The notes beneath the pieces are model-generated. The model was not told where the DNA came from. It worked only from the letters and a program-made list of their open reading frames with translations, and did not search any database. The translations under genes and the position numbers were made by a program. A stretch of DNA of 64,000 nucleotides from Datnioides undecimradiatus (Eukaryota; Chordata; Actinopteri; Lobotiformes; Datnioididae): NCBI GenBank assembly GCA_008933995.1, contig WARS01000130.1, positions 47,218-111,217 of the forward strand. The letters run 5' to 3'. Numbering within the stretch: position 1 is the stretch's first letter; every line of letters starts with the position of its first letter. Shown here one piece after another: positions 35,870 through 48,419 of the stretch.

Positions 35870-36710
35870 CAGCTGCAGCCTGTGCACAGTGACAGGTTGT
35901 ATCTTAGCATGAAGACACATGTCCTCTGCAGGAAACATCCGCATCCGTCACATCACGTTTAATCCAAGCAGCATTTCCACTTCCCTCAAATCGTACCGAC
36001 AAAATAAAAATGAAAAGAATTAAAATGTAATTTGTTGAGGACTCAGGTGACTCTCTTATCTGTGGATTCTTTCCCAGACCCAAATATAACTCGTTCGTCA
36101 CTCCCTCTCCTTCTTGCCGAGGCTGATAATGAACATTATGACGGTCCCTGTCAGTTAACAAAGAGCTAACAGAAATATTGTCCGCGTGTTTTCACGAGTA
36201 ATCACAGAATAAATAGGCATCAGAGGCTCTTCAGCATCCGCCCGTCCTCCCTCCGGGCCGCGCTAATGAACTCCTATTAAATCTCAAGTATTTCGCTTTG
36301 TTAGCTGCCGAGATGCCGTCCGCCTCGCCTGTGAATGTCACCCTCATCGCCGTGGTGATAACAGCCACTTCCTGTCACACTGCTGTGGGGCCTCTCCAGC
36401 GCCCAAATCTCTCACAGGAGACGTGTCGGCTTGTTGTTCGCTCGCCCGCGGATACACACATTAAGATGTTCAATTAGGTGCATTCAGAGCGCGACTGACT
36501 CACAGAGTGCTGCAGCTTAATCCCTCACCTTTACTCTGAAACCACAGCCTTCCTCCAAGCCCTGCTCCTCCTGCTCCTCCTCCACCGCCTGCTCCTCCCT
36601 GCTCCTCCTCCACCCCCTTCCATACATCTTGTTTTTGTATTTATGTGCAGCCCCGAGGAGTCAGACGCCCCACAGGATGCAATTTCAGCTTCAGGAACCA
36701 TCACCTCACA

Positions 36711-36757
<47 letters not shown>

Positions 36758-37960
36758 AAAACTGAAAATCCCATTTTCTCTTTGATTTCCCTGTCATGTT
36801 TGGAGCAGTTTGTTGTTATCGGCTGAAAGTTTCTCTGCTTCACCTCAAATCTCCCGCAGGAGTCATGACATCACAACTCGTTCAGAGCCAATCAGGATCC
36901 AGTACGGACGCATGAACACCACACAAACACTGTGGCGTTATCAGCGAGAGAGACAGAGGTGATATCACTCATGGTCCCAGTGTCACAGCTGCTGATTCGC
37001 TGTTTTTACTGTTCTCATACATTAGTTTCATCATCATCTGAATTTACACACGCGTTAGAACAAGTCGGCATCAAACTAAATCACATGTAAGTCACGTTTT
37101 TAAACTGCGACAAACACTGACTCACTTTAACCGTCACACAGCAGATTTACGTCGTTTTAACCTGAATTTCCACTTTTACAAAACGTTTTCACATGCGTTA
37201 GTTTAAACAATCAACCGTTTAACATAAATTAAAGCAAATAATTAATGTACATTCACTAATTAATGTGGCAAACTAATTAATCGGTCCTACATCCCAACGT
37301 CACCATGGCAACCAGCCCTGCATGGTTCCAGCGCAAAGGAGGAGAGTCCATGCCTCAGATCACGTGACGCTCGTTCCATTTAATTTCATCGAATTTACGT
37401 TTAAAGCCAACAAAACAAAAACAATCTGGACTGAAAAAGTCATGAGCTGAGGACGAGCAGCAGCAGTTTGAGTCATTTAGGTTCGATCGGGCTTTTAACA
37501 GCAACCACAGGGCAGTGAAACAGCTGATCAGCTGAGACAATGAGGAAAAGCTCATTCATGCTCACACTCCAGATCCGCCTGCGTTATGATCCCATAAAAC
37601 GGGCGGTAACATCAAACAGCGGCCATCTTTGTTTGGATCAGTCTGGGCGATCAATCAGACAGAAGATTATTAATAAGCGGCTGTGAGTGACGTCAAACGA
37701 CCTCTGTGGGCCACACACACACACACACACGATCTCACTCACAGCGTCCACTTCTGGGCCTTGACCCACCTGTTGGGACCACCTGAGCGTCGCCTCTCCT
37801 CTTCATCAGCGCCATCCCGGGCCGTCGACTCACTCTGCGTCTCTGAAGTGGCAGGTGAGTCACATGACTGGGTTTGAGTGATCAGTCACAGATGTAATTC
37901 AGCATTGTGAGCTCAACACGTCCCGAGTGTGTCGGCCGTGATTGATCATGAGTGTATTTC
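35870..37960. other. Intergenic sequence, possible conserved non-coding element at 36.18-36.48 kb
   Basis: The segment around gctaatgaactcctattaaatc to gttcaattaggtgcattcag is repeat-free and rich in TAAT/ATTA-type sites, as conserved enhancers of developmental genes often are. (CA)n lies at about 36711-36752. No exon was recognised. Confidence 0.4.
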
Positions 37961-38028
37961 ATGCTCGGCTGATAGCACTGGGGGGGGGGCCCCGCCTGCA
38001 GGCGCTGATAAAATGAGAGCAAGCAAGT

Positions 38029-38029
38029 G

Positions 38030-38060
<31 letters not shown>

Positions 38061-38154
38061 GAGAGGGAGAGACAGGGAGAGGGAGAGAGACAGGGAGAGG
38101 GAGAGAGAGAGACAGGGAGAGGGAGAGAGACAGGGAGAGGGAGAGAGAGAGAGA
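38029..38154. repeat. (GA)n / gagacaggga tract
   Basis: About 125 bp of GA dinucleotides with interspersed gacagggagaggga units. On the minus strand it is a (TC)n tract that begins exactly where the Tx1-type LINE's A-tail ends. Confidence 0.95.
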
Positions 38155-40430
38155 TTTTTTTTTTGATTTTTCAAACACTCTTTATTTACACATTTTCAAA
38201 ACACTGAGCAACAGAGATTCAGCGAAGCATGAGTCCAAAGATCAGCTGATTTTCAGCAACAGAGCACAGGATGTTCTGGTGACACCAGATATCTACAAAC
38301 GTCTGAACGTCACTGACGGCGCTGTAATAATTAAAGTCAATGCGCAGTCTGGCCTTCACCATCCTGACGAACACACTGCTCACATCATCAGCTACATTAG
38401 CATCCATCTTGTTTCTCCTGCTCACATAAACAGCCAGCTTGGCCTGTCCCAGAATAAAGTTCAGCAGCTGGCACTTGTGTCTACACCTGCGACTGTACCT
38501 GTATCCCAGTATGAAGACCTGCAGGGAGAACACCTCCCCAAACCTGCTGAAGACCTGCTGCAGCAGCAGGAACAAGGGGCCGAGTCTGCAGCAGTGCACA
38601 AAGCAGTGGAAGACTGTTTCCCTCTGAGGGCAGAAAGGACAAGTTTCACACACGTTCGGATTAACAACGGAGACAAAAGCATTGACAGCTACGCTGCCAT
38701 GCAGAAGTCTCCACTGCAGGTCTGCAGCTCTCCTGGTTAGCGGTGGTTTGTACAGTGCTCTCCACTCAGGCCTCACCTGCCCGCCGAGAGCCAGGTGAGC
38801 CCTCCATGGAGTGTCTGAGCGACCATTCAGTTTGGACCTGTTTAAAACCTTCACCATTAGTCTGTACATGATTTTACCTGTCAACGTGTGGAAAGGGGCT
38901 CTGCAGGACTCGCTCAGTTCCAGCAGACACCCCGTACAGTTTTTAAAATCAGGCTCAATCCTCAGCTCTGGAAACGGGTCAGTGTTGTCAGGGAGGACAC
39001 GGCTGTCACCGTGTGCAGCCAACAGAGTCAGCTCTGCCGGTGTCAGCTGATGTTTCCAGGTGTTGAGCATCTGACAGATGAACCTGACAGAGCTAAACCC
39101 GAGGCGAGAGGCCAGAGCCGCAGCATCGTCCAGCTGTGCACCACACCGCTGGACCAACATGTTCCAGAGTCAAGACACCTGCTGAGCAGAGCCGCGTCAG
39201 TGCAGAAGATCCCACTGCACGCGGGGTGGTGAAGCGGGTCCCAAAGACCAGCGGCTCCTGCAGCAGCCAGAACAGTGAGCTGCAGCTCTGAAGCCTCTCC
39301 TTGGTGAACAGGCCCCACACCCCAAAAAGTCCACGATAAAATCTTGGCAAACCCTCCAGTTTGTGACTTTGCAGGTCCATTAAAAACAGAGTTTCAGCCA
39401 GTCCCAAACCACCACACCTACCCAGAATGGTCTGAGCAATGGGTCTCCAGACCAGGTCCTTGAGACCAGAGAGAAACCTCTGTATGAACTGCAGGCGAAA
39501 AGCAGCACCCCTGCTGGCCAGATGAACAAGTCCTTGGCCTCCTTCCTCCTTAGGAAGAAACAGCACACTCTGAGGGATCCAGTGCAGGCGATCCCAGAAA
39601 AAATCCACAATCACTGCCTGAACTTTGCCCAGCAGGTGGGTTGGAGGGTCCAGGCACGACAGACGATGCCAGAGCATGGAGGACACTAAGCTGTTGATGA
39701 TTAAAACACGACCTTTAAAAGACAGTTTGGGTAAAATCCACTTCCACCTTTTCATTCTTCCTTCAACCTTCTCCAACATGTTGTCCCAGTTTTGTTGTAC
39801 AGAGCGCTCATCCCCAAGGTGCACGCCCAGATATTTAAGTCCTGTTGTGTTCCATGTTAGCCCCCCCGGTAAAATCAGTTCCCTCCGTAACCCCTCACCA
39901 ACAATCAGTGCATCACTTTTCCCCCAGTTTACCTTTGCAGAAGAAATCAGGCTGAAGTTATTAACATTCATCACTAAAACATCAATGTCAACCTGTTTGT
40001 TTACTAGGACGATCACATCATCAGCGTAGGCAGACAATTTAAAAACCTTCTCACAACCTGGGAGTTGGACCCCAGAGAGGTCTGTCCTCAGGCGGTGCAG
40101 GAGGGGCTCTAAGGCCAGAGAGTAGAGCATGCCGGACAGGGAGCAGCCCTGCCTGACTCCCCTCTGAACTCCCCTCTGGAGCGCTCAAACCACCGCTAAT
40201 CTTAAATACACTCTCAATGTCACTGTACAAAACCTGGATCTTGGCTATAAGACCAGAGCTGAAACCAAAGGCTTTCAGCGTCTGCCACAGGTACTGGTGT
40301 TCAACCCGGTCAAAAGCCTTTTCTTGGTCTATGGAAATAAGACCAAGTCCACAGCCCAATGAACCAGAGAGGTACTCTGTACGTTTGTTTACTGTCGTCA
40401 GCTCCACAGGAAGTGAAGTGACACGTGTCC
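38155..40430 (-). mobile_element. Tx1-clade LINE (L1 superfamily), 5'-truncated
   Basis: A minus-strand non-LTR retrotransposon ends in A10 (T10 on the plus strand, 38155-38164) and is joined directly to (TC)n. Only the reverse transcriptase and C-terminal domains remain; the endonuclease and ORF1 are absent. The 5' limit near 40,430 is where coding similarity fades into unrelated sequence. Confidence 0.85.
38219..40407 (-). pseudogene. Tx1-type reverse transcriptase, two or more frameshifts
   Basis: Three consecutive blocks lie in different frames. 40051-40407 contains LISIDQEKAFDRVEHQYLW. 39093-40130 contains the catalytic YADD in KLSAYADDVIVLVNK, plus GRMKRWKWILPKLSFKGRV and VDFFWDRLHWIP. 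38219-39160 contains a C-terminal zinc-knuckle-like region with CETCPFCPQRETVFHC. The first frameshift coincides with a short duplication of ctcccctct near 40160-40175; the second is near 39160-39230. The blocks match the protein of the amphibian Tx1 element's fish relatives. The copy is inactive. Confidence 0.88.
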
Positions 40431-40564
40431 AACAGCATCAAAACAATAAAACTGTTATTTATTTATTACAAAGAGCAAACAGCGACTCCGCCAATGCCTC
40501 CGGGATCGACCCGGGTCAGAGGTCAGCCTCAAAGGTCAGAGGTGGAACCAAGCCAAGCAGGCTG

Positions 40565-41440
40565 AAACAGGCTGCAGCGTCTGACACACCTGCCTCCCTC
40601 CCTCCTAATCATCTGTCCTCATTTCCTTTTTATCCTCCTTTCCGTCATGTTTCCTCTCCTCTCTCCTTTCCTCTAACCTTAAATGCCATTTCCTTGCTTC
40701 CTTTCCTCACGTAAATCCTCCTTCCTTTCCTAATCTTATCTCTCCTCCTTTTTTCATTCCTTCCTTCTTCTGTTTCTTTCCTCGTCTCCTCTTACCTAAC
40801 CTTACCCCCTAGCCTCCTCTCCTGTGTCTCTTCTCCTTGCTTCCTTTCCCTTTGACTCCTGTTTCCTCTCCTCCTGATCTCACTTTGATCTCAGCCAAAT
40901 CTGTCCTTGTCTCCTTGTTTCCTTGTACCTGTCCTTCTTTCCATTCATCTCCTACTCGTCACCTTACCTCCTCGTCTCCTCACCTTTTCTTTCCTTTCCT
41001 CTCTCCTGTGTGACCTACCCATACCTCTTTTCCCCTTGTTCCCTTGTTTCCTCTCCTTCTGTCCCTTCCTCCTCCTCTTGCTAATGTAACTTTACCTCCT
41101 AGTCTCCCCCTTGTGTCTCCTCCTCCTTTGCTTTTTATCCTCTTTAATCTTCATCCTCCTCCTCCTCCTCCTCCTTCTTCTGTCTCTTCTTTGGCGGCTT
41201 CTCATCCTCCCTTCCTAACTCTATCCTCTTACCCCGCTCTTCCTCTCCTCTCTTTCCTCTTTGTTTTTTTATTATTTCTTGTTGTTTATTGTTGCTCACT
41301 CTCCCTCGGTTCCTCTCCTCCTCCTTGTTTACTCTTCTTCTCTTCCTCTAAGCCCACCTCCTGCCTCCTTGCTCCCCTGGTTCCTCCTTCTGTCCTTGCT
41401 TCCTCCCTCCTTTCTCCTCCTCTCCGTCAACTCATTTGTA
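40565..41440. repeat. ~875-bp polypyrimidine tract
   Basis: The plus strand is dominated by cct, tcc and ttt words (cctttcctc, tctcctcct, cttgtttcct) with few purines across nearly 900 bp. It is degenerate, without a fixed period. Plus-strand open frames here are caused by composition. Confidence 0.85.
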
Positions 41441-41449
41441 ATGTTTGAT

Positions 41450-42255
41450 CAGTGCCTGTGTGAGTCAGATAACGAACTGCAGCTGGTTTCTGTCTCTTTT
41501 CCTGTGAATCTTGGAGGGATTAAACGTTTGGCAGCTTCGTTCTGCTGTTGGGATAAAGACAGAAGTCAGAGAAGTGACGTTTCCCACGGAGCAGAGGAGG
41601 CGAGTGACAGGTTCAAAGAGTCATCTCTTCTTCTGTCTCGTTGGTCCCGACTGGAATCCATCATGACTGTTTGATGCGTTGGCTGATGAAGGTCGGTGAT
41701 GTTCCCCAGAGGATGAACCCTGCTCGTGCCTCCAGCAGCTCAAAGGTTTTAGTTTAACCAGTGAAAGATCTCAACTTTCTCACGTCGTGCAGACGTTCAC
41801 GGTCACAGACGAGGAATCCTTCTCGCTTTGTGGATCCTCATGTTGTGACGGACTCTCCTCACAGAGTTACAACATCTTTGTCTTTGAGAACTTTAGTGCA
41901 GAACAGAGTCTGAGTTTCACTCAGTCTTTATAAACCACCTGTCACACATGGCGGCTCCCAGAGATCAGGCGACGGTGACCTTGTCCTTTATGGATTTCAG
42001 GGGATGGTGACAGATAAGAGCTGCGTTAGAGATATTAAATGTGCTTTACCGTCAGCAAGCCTGAGTTTGCACCAACAGACACGAGGACGACATGAGAATG
42101 ATGAAACTTACTGAAGACGTGTTTGCAGTGTTTGCATCATAGTTTTCCACCTCACGTCATCATCAGGCCGACATTTTATATGTAGCTTAAAGCTCTGCTG
42201 TGCATGTGACAACAGGCTGAAGGTGCACAAGCCTCCGAAGCTGCAGCAGCCGTCA
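41450..42255. other. Intergenic sequence, no feature seen
   Basis: No exon, repeat array or mobile element was recognised. Confidence 0.6.
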
Positions 42256-42263
42256 CAGCTCGG

Positions 42264-42823
42264 TGTCATGGTCTAGTTAAGTTAGTCGTGTTTTGTGCTG
42301 TCCAGTGTTTGTCTGGTCTCGTGCTTCCTGTTTTATTTTGAAAGTATTAACTTCCCTTTCATTTCAGGTGACTTGCCCTTCCTCGTGTGCTTCCCGCCAG
42401 TGTGATTGTCTTCCCTGCCCTGATTGTCTCCACCTGTTCCCCTGATCCCAGTGTGTATATATCGTCTGCGTTTCCCTTGTCTTGTGCCAGTTCGTCTCGT
42501 CTGTGATGGTGACAGCTTGCTCCACGTCCATGTCCATGCTTCCTACGTCTGTTAAGTGTTTTGCCAAGTTACTGATTGAATCTTAGATATTTTCTGTTGT
42601 TACTTTGTCAACCTTGTTCCTTACCGTTTTCCTCAAAAGACTGATTTTTAGTTTCCTCAAAAGAGAGATTTATGTTCGCTCATTTTCCATCCTCGCCAGA
42701 GTGAATGTTAGTTTGTACCTTTGCCTCCTAGACGGAGTGAATTTCTGTTGTGACTTTGGTTTAATAAACTTGTGTTTTTTGAAACTTTTGAGTCCAGTCG
42801 TGCATTTGGATTCAGTCCTGTCA
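42264..42823 (+). mobile_element. Probable solo LTR of an LTR retrotransposon
   Basis: The 560-bp block begins TGTCATGG and ends CCTGTCA, with TG...CA ends. The flanking 5-mers ctcgg (42259-42263) and ctcag (42824-42828) match at four of five positions, fitting an aged target duplication. Inside are a TATA-like gtgtatatat near 42451 and an AATAAA near 42762, in the order expected for U3-R. No internal retroviral-type genes flank it, so recombination between two LTRs is likely. Superfamily unknown; Ty3/gypsy-like is a guess. Confidence 0.55.
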
Positions 42824-42829
42824 CTCAGT

Positions 42830-44770
42830 GGTTTCATGAGGAAACAGGAGGAAGAAGAATCTGTTTTCCTCTGACAGGAAATGAAAAGCTGTGGACAGCT
42901 GTTTGATTAATGACACCGCTGCACTTGATCCGTGTTTCGCAGCTCTTCATTTGCATTTTTCGATCACATCTGGAAATAGAAGCAGAAGTTCTCGAGCTCT
43001 GAAGCGAAAACAGCCTGTTTCAGTTCAATCACTTCAGAACGACTCCAGCGTCCTGACGTTTCAGTTAAAGCTGCAGCTTCACAGTCAAATAGATACATGA
43101 AACAGCTGCAACATGAACTGAACGAAGGTTTGATGGTACAAACTTTAAATATAAAGACGTTTTAAGCAGTTTGCAGAAACGTTTCTCCAGCTGAGGAAGA
43201 TCTGTCACAGACCACAAACTTTCACAAGCTCTCTGATTTTATCAAGAACAATGAAACTTATTCTGTCTCTGAATCTGAGGACGTTAACAAACCGGCAAAG
43301 CTAAAAGGCCTGCTGCACGCTCACAGTTGTTGCATATTCATTTTTGAAGTTTTTAACTAATTTCATGTCTTTTTGATTCACTGCAAAATCAAACGCTGAT
43401 AATGATTAAACCAAACTCAGGTCTGTTCTGCAGGAGTCCAGCCGACCAGCTCAGGCCTGTTCAGTGTTCTGTGAGTGTGCAGTGAGTCAGTGTCTCTCAG
43501 GCAGAGCTGTCGTCTGGAAAGCCTCGATCCTTTAATGCGACTCGCACACGTCCGTCCTAGAGCTACCTGTGAATGATGAAGTGCTCCCCGGGGAAAAGTA
43601 CCTGCGGGGGAAAGTTTCTCCTCCAGCGTGCCATTTTCTTCCCAGGTGCTGATGAGACCCTGTGAGGATGAATGAATGTGACTGATTTCAGAGTTCATGT
43701 AATCATCGAGCACCGACCCCCCGCCCCGGGTCTGTGTCTGCAGCGCAGCATGGGAGCAACACGACTCCCGCTGTGCTTAATGTGTAGGGGTGAGCCACCC
43801 CTACAAAGAGGAGATAAAGGCAGAGCGGGTGGGAGGTTGTGCTGGGTGGGAGTGGGTGTGAGGAGGGGGGGACGCAGTTGGGGGGTCGTCAGCCGCCGCA
43901 GCGCTCCACTGTGGAGCAGTAATTAATTTCAGTTTCTGTGTTAAAGCGGTTCAAAGATAACGTCCCATCCATACATTACACAGTAATCCCGATCAGAGTG
44001 GAGCCTTTGATGTGGAGAGGCTGCACGCGAGCTGCACGCTGCGCACGCATTAGTGTGCGACATGGTTCCTCATGATGGGACGTGTCCTACTTACAGCGTC
44101 GGCTCTGCAGGAGGGAACAAGGAACTTCTGCAGTTTAATGAGTGAAGAGCTGAGGTTCACTGCACAGCTTCTGTGCGTTCGGCCCAGGAAAGTTTGTTTA
44201 AAGTTAAAACTTAAAGTTAAAAATGTTCCTTACGCGCTCAGTACGCCTGCACTGAACGGCAGGACCCCGAGCAGGATGTTCCACCAGCGGGGGGAAGCAG
44301 CTTTCTGTGATGTTCAGATGTGGGCCTGCAAACACCGGACGATCCCCTGGTCCACAGCTGGATCCTGGAGCAGGATCAGTCTCCAGGGTTCATCTTCTGC
44401 AGAACTTCTTCTGGAGGTCTTTGATCAGAGCTTGGCAGACCTTCTTGGTGGCCTTGATGTCTGGTTCTTGGTCACAGTGAATCCCTCTGTGGTCTGGTAT
44501 TTCAGCCAGTCAGCATAGGGGGCGAGTTAGCCTCATCACCCTGTGTGTAAACTTTATATCTGCAGCTTCCCGACGGTGAGGACTGATGACATTAAAGGCG
44601 CCGCGGGAGCGAAGGCTTGTTTCACCACTGACATCCTCATTCTGACCTCAGTGGGGCTTTAAAAGCTTCCACAGAACCAAATGAGTCACGTTGTATTGAA
44701 CTGTGTATTTAATGCAGACGCATAACTTTAATTTTACCATCTCAGCATGGCTCCAAGTCTCTGTTATTAC
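42830..44770. other. Intergenic sequence, no gene seen
   Basis: A G-rich stretch lies at 43,720-43,910. Otherwise there is no recognisable feature, and short open frames here lack similarity to any family I know. Confidence 0.6.
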
Positions 44771-44775
44771 CCAAT

Positions 44776-45031
44776 GATTTCAATTCAATTCAATTCAATT
44801 CAATTTTATTTATATAGCGCCAATTCACAACAAAAAGTCATCTCAGGGCACTTTACAAACAGAGCAGGTCTAGACCACACTCATTACTGTTAGTTACACC
44901 CAACAGTTCCACCATGAGCAAGCACTTGGCAACAGTGGCAAGGAAAAACTTCCTTTAACAGACAGAAACCTTGGACAGATCCTGGATCAGGGTGGACAGA
45001 CATCTGTCTTGACCGGTTGGGGGGGGGGGGG

Positions 45032-45079
<48 letters not shown>

Positions 45080-45352
45080 AATATAGAATAATGACAGCAA
45101 ATGACAGCAATAGGCAGCAGAGGACACTGAGCAGGTCGGTGGAGCCACAGATCAGATGTTCAGCTCTGGAGCCACAGGTATCTGTAGAGAGGTACAGAGA
45201 GAGAGAGACCAGAGAGAAACAAGCACAGCACTAGGGGAGAGAGGACACAGAGTTAATGGAGTTTAAGGAGAGAGAGGGAAGAGGAGGAGTGTGGAGACGA
45301 TCATGGGATGTCCCCCAGCAGCCTCGGCCTATAGCAGCATAACTAGGGGATT
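44776..45352. repeat. Common teleost dispersed repeat ('tatatagcgcc' type)
   Basis: A (caatt)5 head is followed by ttatttatatagcgccaatt, gggcactttacaaac, caagcacttggcaacagtgg and aaggaaaaacttccttta, ending near agcagcataactagggga. The order is familiar from many fish genomes. It contains a G16 run followed by (GA)n at 45019-45076. Its class is unknown to me and no ORF is present. Confidence 0.75.
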
Positions 45353-45359
45353 TCAGTCG

Positions 45360-46975
45360 TCGGACGTCTGGATCTGAAGTTATCAGAGAAACAAGCTGAG
45401 CAAACGTTAGCAGCAGCTCGGCTCGCTGCCCCTCCAGGACGTTACTCAGTGACGAAGCAAAGAACAGATGTTATTAAAATGCTGCTCCTGCACTGACGTT
45501 CGTGCCTGTTTCTGCTGTCATAAGCAGGATTGTTTCTGGTCAGAGATAAACATCAGATGTAAACTCAGATACGAGCACCTCATGCCACTGTCTGCCTGCG
45601 TGTCCTCATCTGCCTTCATTAATTCCACCTCCTGCTCCGACTTTGGTTAATATTAATTATGATCTTAAAGATCAGCTCTTGGTTTTTGTTGTTATATTAA
45701 TTTATCTGGAAACGTTGGAGCTTGCCTCACTGTATGACTTAAAGGGTTAATCCGCTGCGCTGCTCGGGTCTGCAGGCAGAATCTTGTTGCCATGATGAAA
45801 CATGATCGACTGGCCCCTGGTCAGCTGGATCTTTATGATATTGATGTTGGATGCTGCCTGCAGCCTCTGCAGCCCCGACTTCATTAGAAGTCACATTTTC
45901 CTCAATTTGAGCTTCCTGCTGCGGCGGCGAATGATGAAAAACGGGAGAGCAGGAGAAACGAGAGATGTGCTCGCTGTCCGTGTCCCCCAGCAGTAAAATG
46001 GGGATGGATCGTTCTTTTGATCATTTTAGATCTTTGACTCAAAACTGAATCACAGAAATATTCCAATGTTCCTCAGACGTTTTCAGTGTTTCAACACAAA
46101 CTTTCAGAAGGAATCAGTCGGACGATTAAACAGCTGATGCTCACCTGTTGACGATCAGCCTCAGAGCTGCTGCTCCTGCTGAGTCAGCAGTGTATCTGCT
46201 GTGTGAGTCAGAGTCAGTGTGTGGTGATGTGTTTCTGTGACTCCAGAGTCTGTGCAGAGCATTGAAGCTGAGTCTCTGCTTTAATACAATGATGTGTCGC
46301 ACCTGAATACCTGCCACAGGCTTCTCCAGGCCACCTCTCTCTGCAGGTTTAACCCACGCCGGGACAGGTAAACTGTGTAGGCATCAATCTGATTGGCTGG
46401 CGACTCAGAGGCAAATCACCGCAGCTTCTCATTAAGGCTCCAGAACAAAAGCAAGGTGATAACGTTCATGTTTGAACCCGAAACAGCTGCGAGGCTCTGA
46501 CGATCCTTCCTGTTCATTATAATAAAAAGCTGCTGCCTCACATTTTGATAATATGTTTATTATTAATAATAATAATCAGTGACTCAGCATCTCTGTGACC
46601 ACAGCTGCCCTCTCTCCCTCCATCTCTCTCCACCCCAGCCACCACTCACTTGCTCTGGGATTAATTTTTCAGCGCGCTCCATCTCTTCGCACTGCTCTAA
46701 ATCAAACTGGGACTGCTTCCCGGGATTTCAGGCTCAGCTAAAAGCTTCCTGAGAGCGATCGCAGAAACTTTGTGAATCTGGCCCCAGGTGGAGCCTAAGA
46801 CCTCAAAGTTCTCAGCCGGTGTCGTCTCAGGACATGCAGGAGATGTTCAAGGACACGTGACACGTTACACTGACGTGCTCGGCTTCTTCTGTTTTAACTG
46901 TTTTAACCTTCAGCATTAACATCATAACCAGTGCCAAACTCCTGCCTGCATCCCTGCTGCGCTGCTCCGGCTGTG
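45360..46975. other. Intergenic sequence, possible conserved segment at 46.65-46.80 kb
   Basis: The stretch from gggattaatttttcagcgcg to gagagcgatcgcagaaactt is repeat-free and motif-dense. No exon was found. Confidence 0.4.
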
Positions 46976-47112
46976 AAGTCTGATGTCTGCAGACCAGCAG
47001 CAGCGTCCGGACTCCAGAGGTGGTTCACAACCATATAAACTATGCAAACTAGTACTCTGCTGGTGTTCCCATACTCGCTCTATAGATAAATGCTTCAGAC
47101 ACTCCATGGGAG
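46975..47112 (+). repeat. Two-copy dispersed repeat, first copy
   Basis: It contains ctccagaggtggttcacaac, a block ending ctctgctggtgttcccatac, and tatagataaatgcttcagac. The same blocks recur in order at 49478-49580. Family unknown. Confidence 0.7.
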
Positions 47113-48054
47113 TTCATCCTCCTTGTAAACAGGAGGAGGAACTGGAGGCTGGATCGCTGCTCGAGGTCCGTGATGTCACTTCAGCTTTAATTAGCTCAAC
47201 TAATTGATGCTGAGGAGACATCAAATAAATGCTCATCTTAACTTCTCTCTACAGCATCAAAGCATTTTTGATGTTGACATCAGTTTTCAAACGTACAGCG
47301 TGTCGCATCCTGCCTCGTCCTGCACACTTGCACACCTGTGATGTGATCTGGCTGCAGATCAGCCCCAGACTCACTTTAAACAGAGTTTGGAGTTTTGGGA
47401 ACTCACAAACTCTTTAAAATGCCGTCAGCACAAGTTCTTGATATTTGTCCTCCTGTAATTTCAGCAAAGGTAACGTGAAGTTTTCCTTTCTTTGTGCAGA
47501 GATATGGTGTCAGCGTGTGAGTTTGTGTTGCAGCGCCAGCGTGTTGGCTCCTCTGAAGAGATGAATAATGTGTTTTACAGGTGAGTTGTTTCTTACTGTA
47601 TATCAATAACTTTCCACCTGTACTGCATCAATTTTCATGCAGTTCTGTTGAATAAACGTGACCGTAAACGACACAATCAGCACATTACTGTTAAAACACA
47701 CTGTGAGCCAGATGAACTGATCACGATGCAGTTACACCTGCAGTAAAATGCGTTTTTCCATTTCAGGATAACATTACAGTACAGAAGCATTTAAACGGCA
47801 GCTTCAATACTCCAGCTCCTCCTGTTCCTGTAAGCTCGCCCTGCAGTAACCGCTCCCTGCCGCCTCACCTTCCCTGACAGACGTGTCGACGCTCTCACCC
47901 AGCTTCAGAATAAGCTCTGTGGCTCGTTCAGCAGCTGAAAACTGTTTCCTTTCAGTCGTCAGAGAGTCGCGACGTGAACACGACCATTTCTGCCTCTGTG
48001 ATAAAAAAAATCTGATTCAGTCATAAAGAGCAGGAAAAATCCTCAAAGTAGCAT

Positions 48055-48415
48055 CCTGCTAAAGAATGAGTTAGCATTTCTAAATGAGTTAGCATTTCTA
48101 AATGAGTTAGCATGTCAATGTAATGAGTTAGCATGTCAAAGTAATGAGTTATCACTCTCAGGTAATCTCTCTCAAATAATGAATTAGCACTCTCAAATAA
48201 TGAGTGAGCATGTCAAAGTAATGAGTTAGCATTCCCAAAACATGAGTTAATGTCCATAATAAAGGATTGATGTCAAAATAAAGACTTTTCATGTCTAACA
48301 AAGGTTAGAGAAACTTTCTCAAACTGTCGAGTTAGCATCCTAAAACTACTGAGTTAGTGTGTCACACTAATGAGTTAGCATTCTCAGAATAACAAATTAG
48401 CATTCAGTTATTCAG
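48055..48415. repeat. Degenerate ~20-25-bp minisatellite (aatgagttagcat units)
   Basis: At least ten variants of aatgagttagcatgtcaaag follow one another with spacing drift. Central copies are decayed (atgaattagcactctcaaat). Confidence 0.85.
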
Positions 48416-48419
48416 ACGT

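Noticed and set aside
38027-38740. 237-codon plus-strand frame beginning with Arg-Glu repeats
   Set aside because: Composed of the (GA)n tract plus the antisense of the Tx1-type LINE.
40907-41674. Plus-strand Leu/Ser/Pro-rich frames
   Set aside because: Low-complexity product of the polypyrimidine tract with no splice structure or domain.
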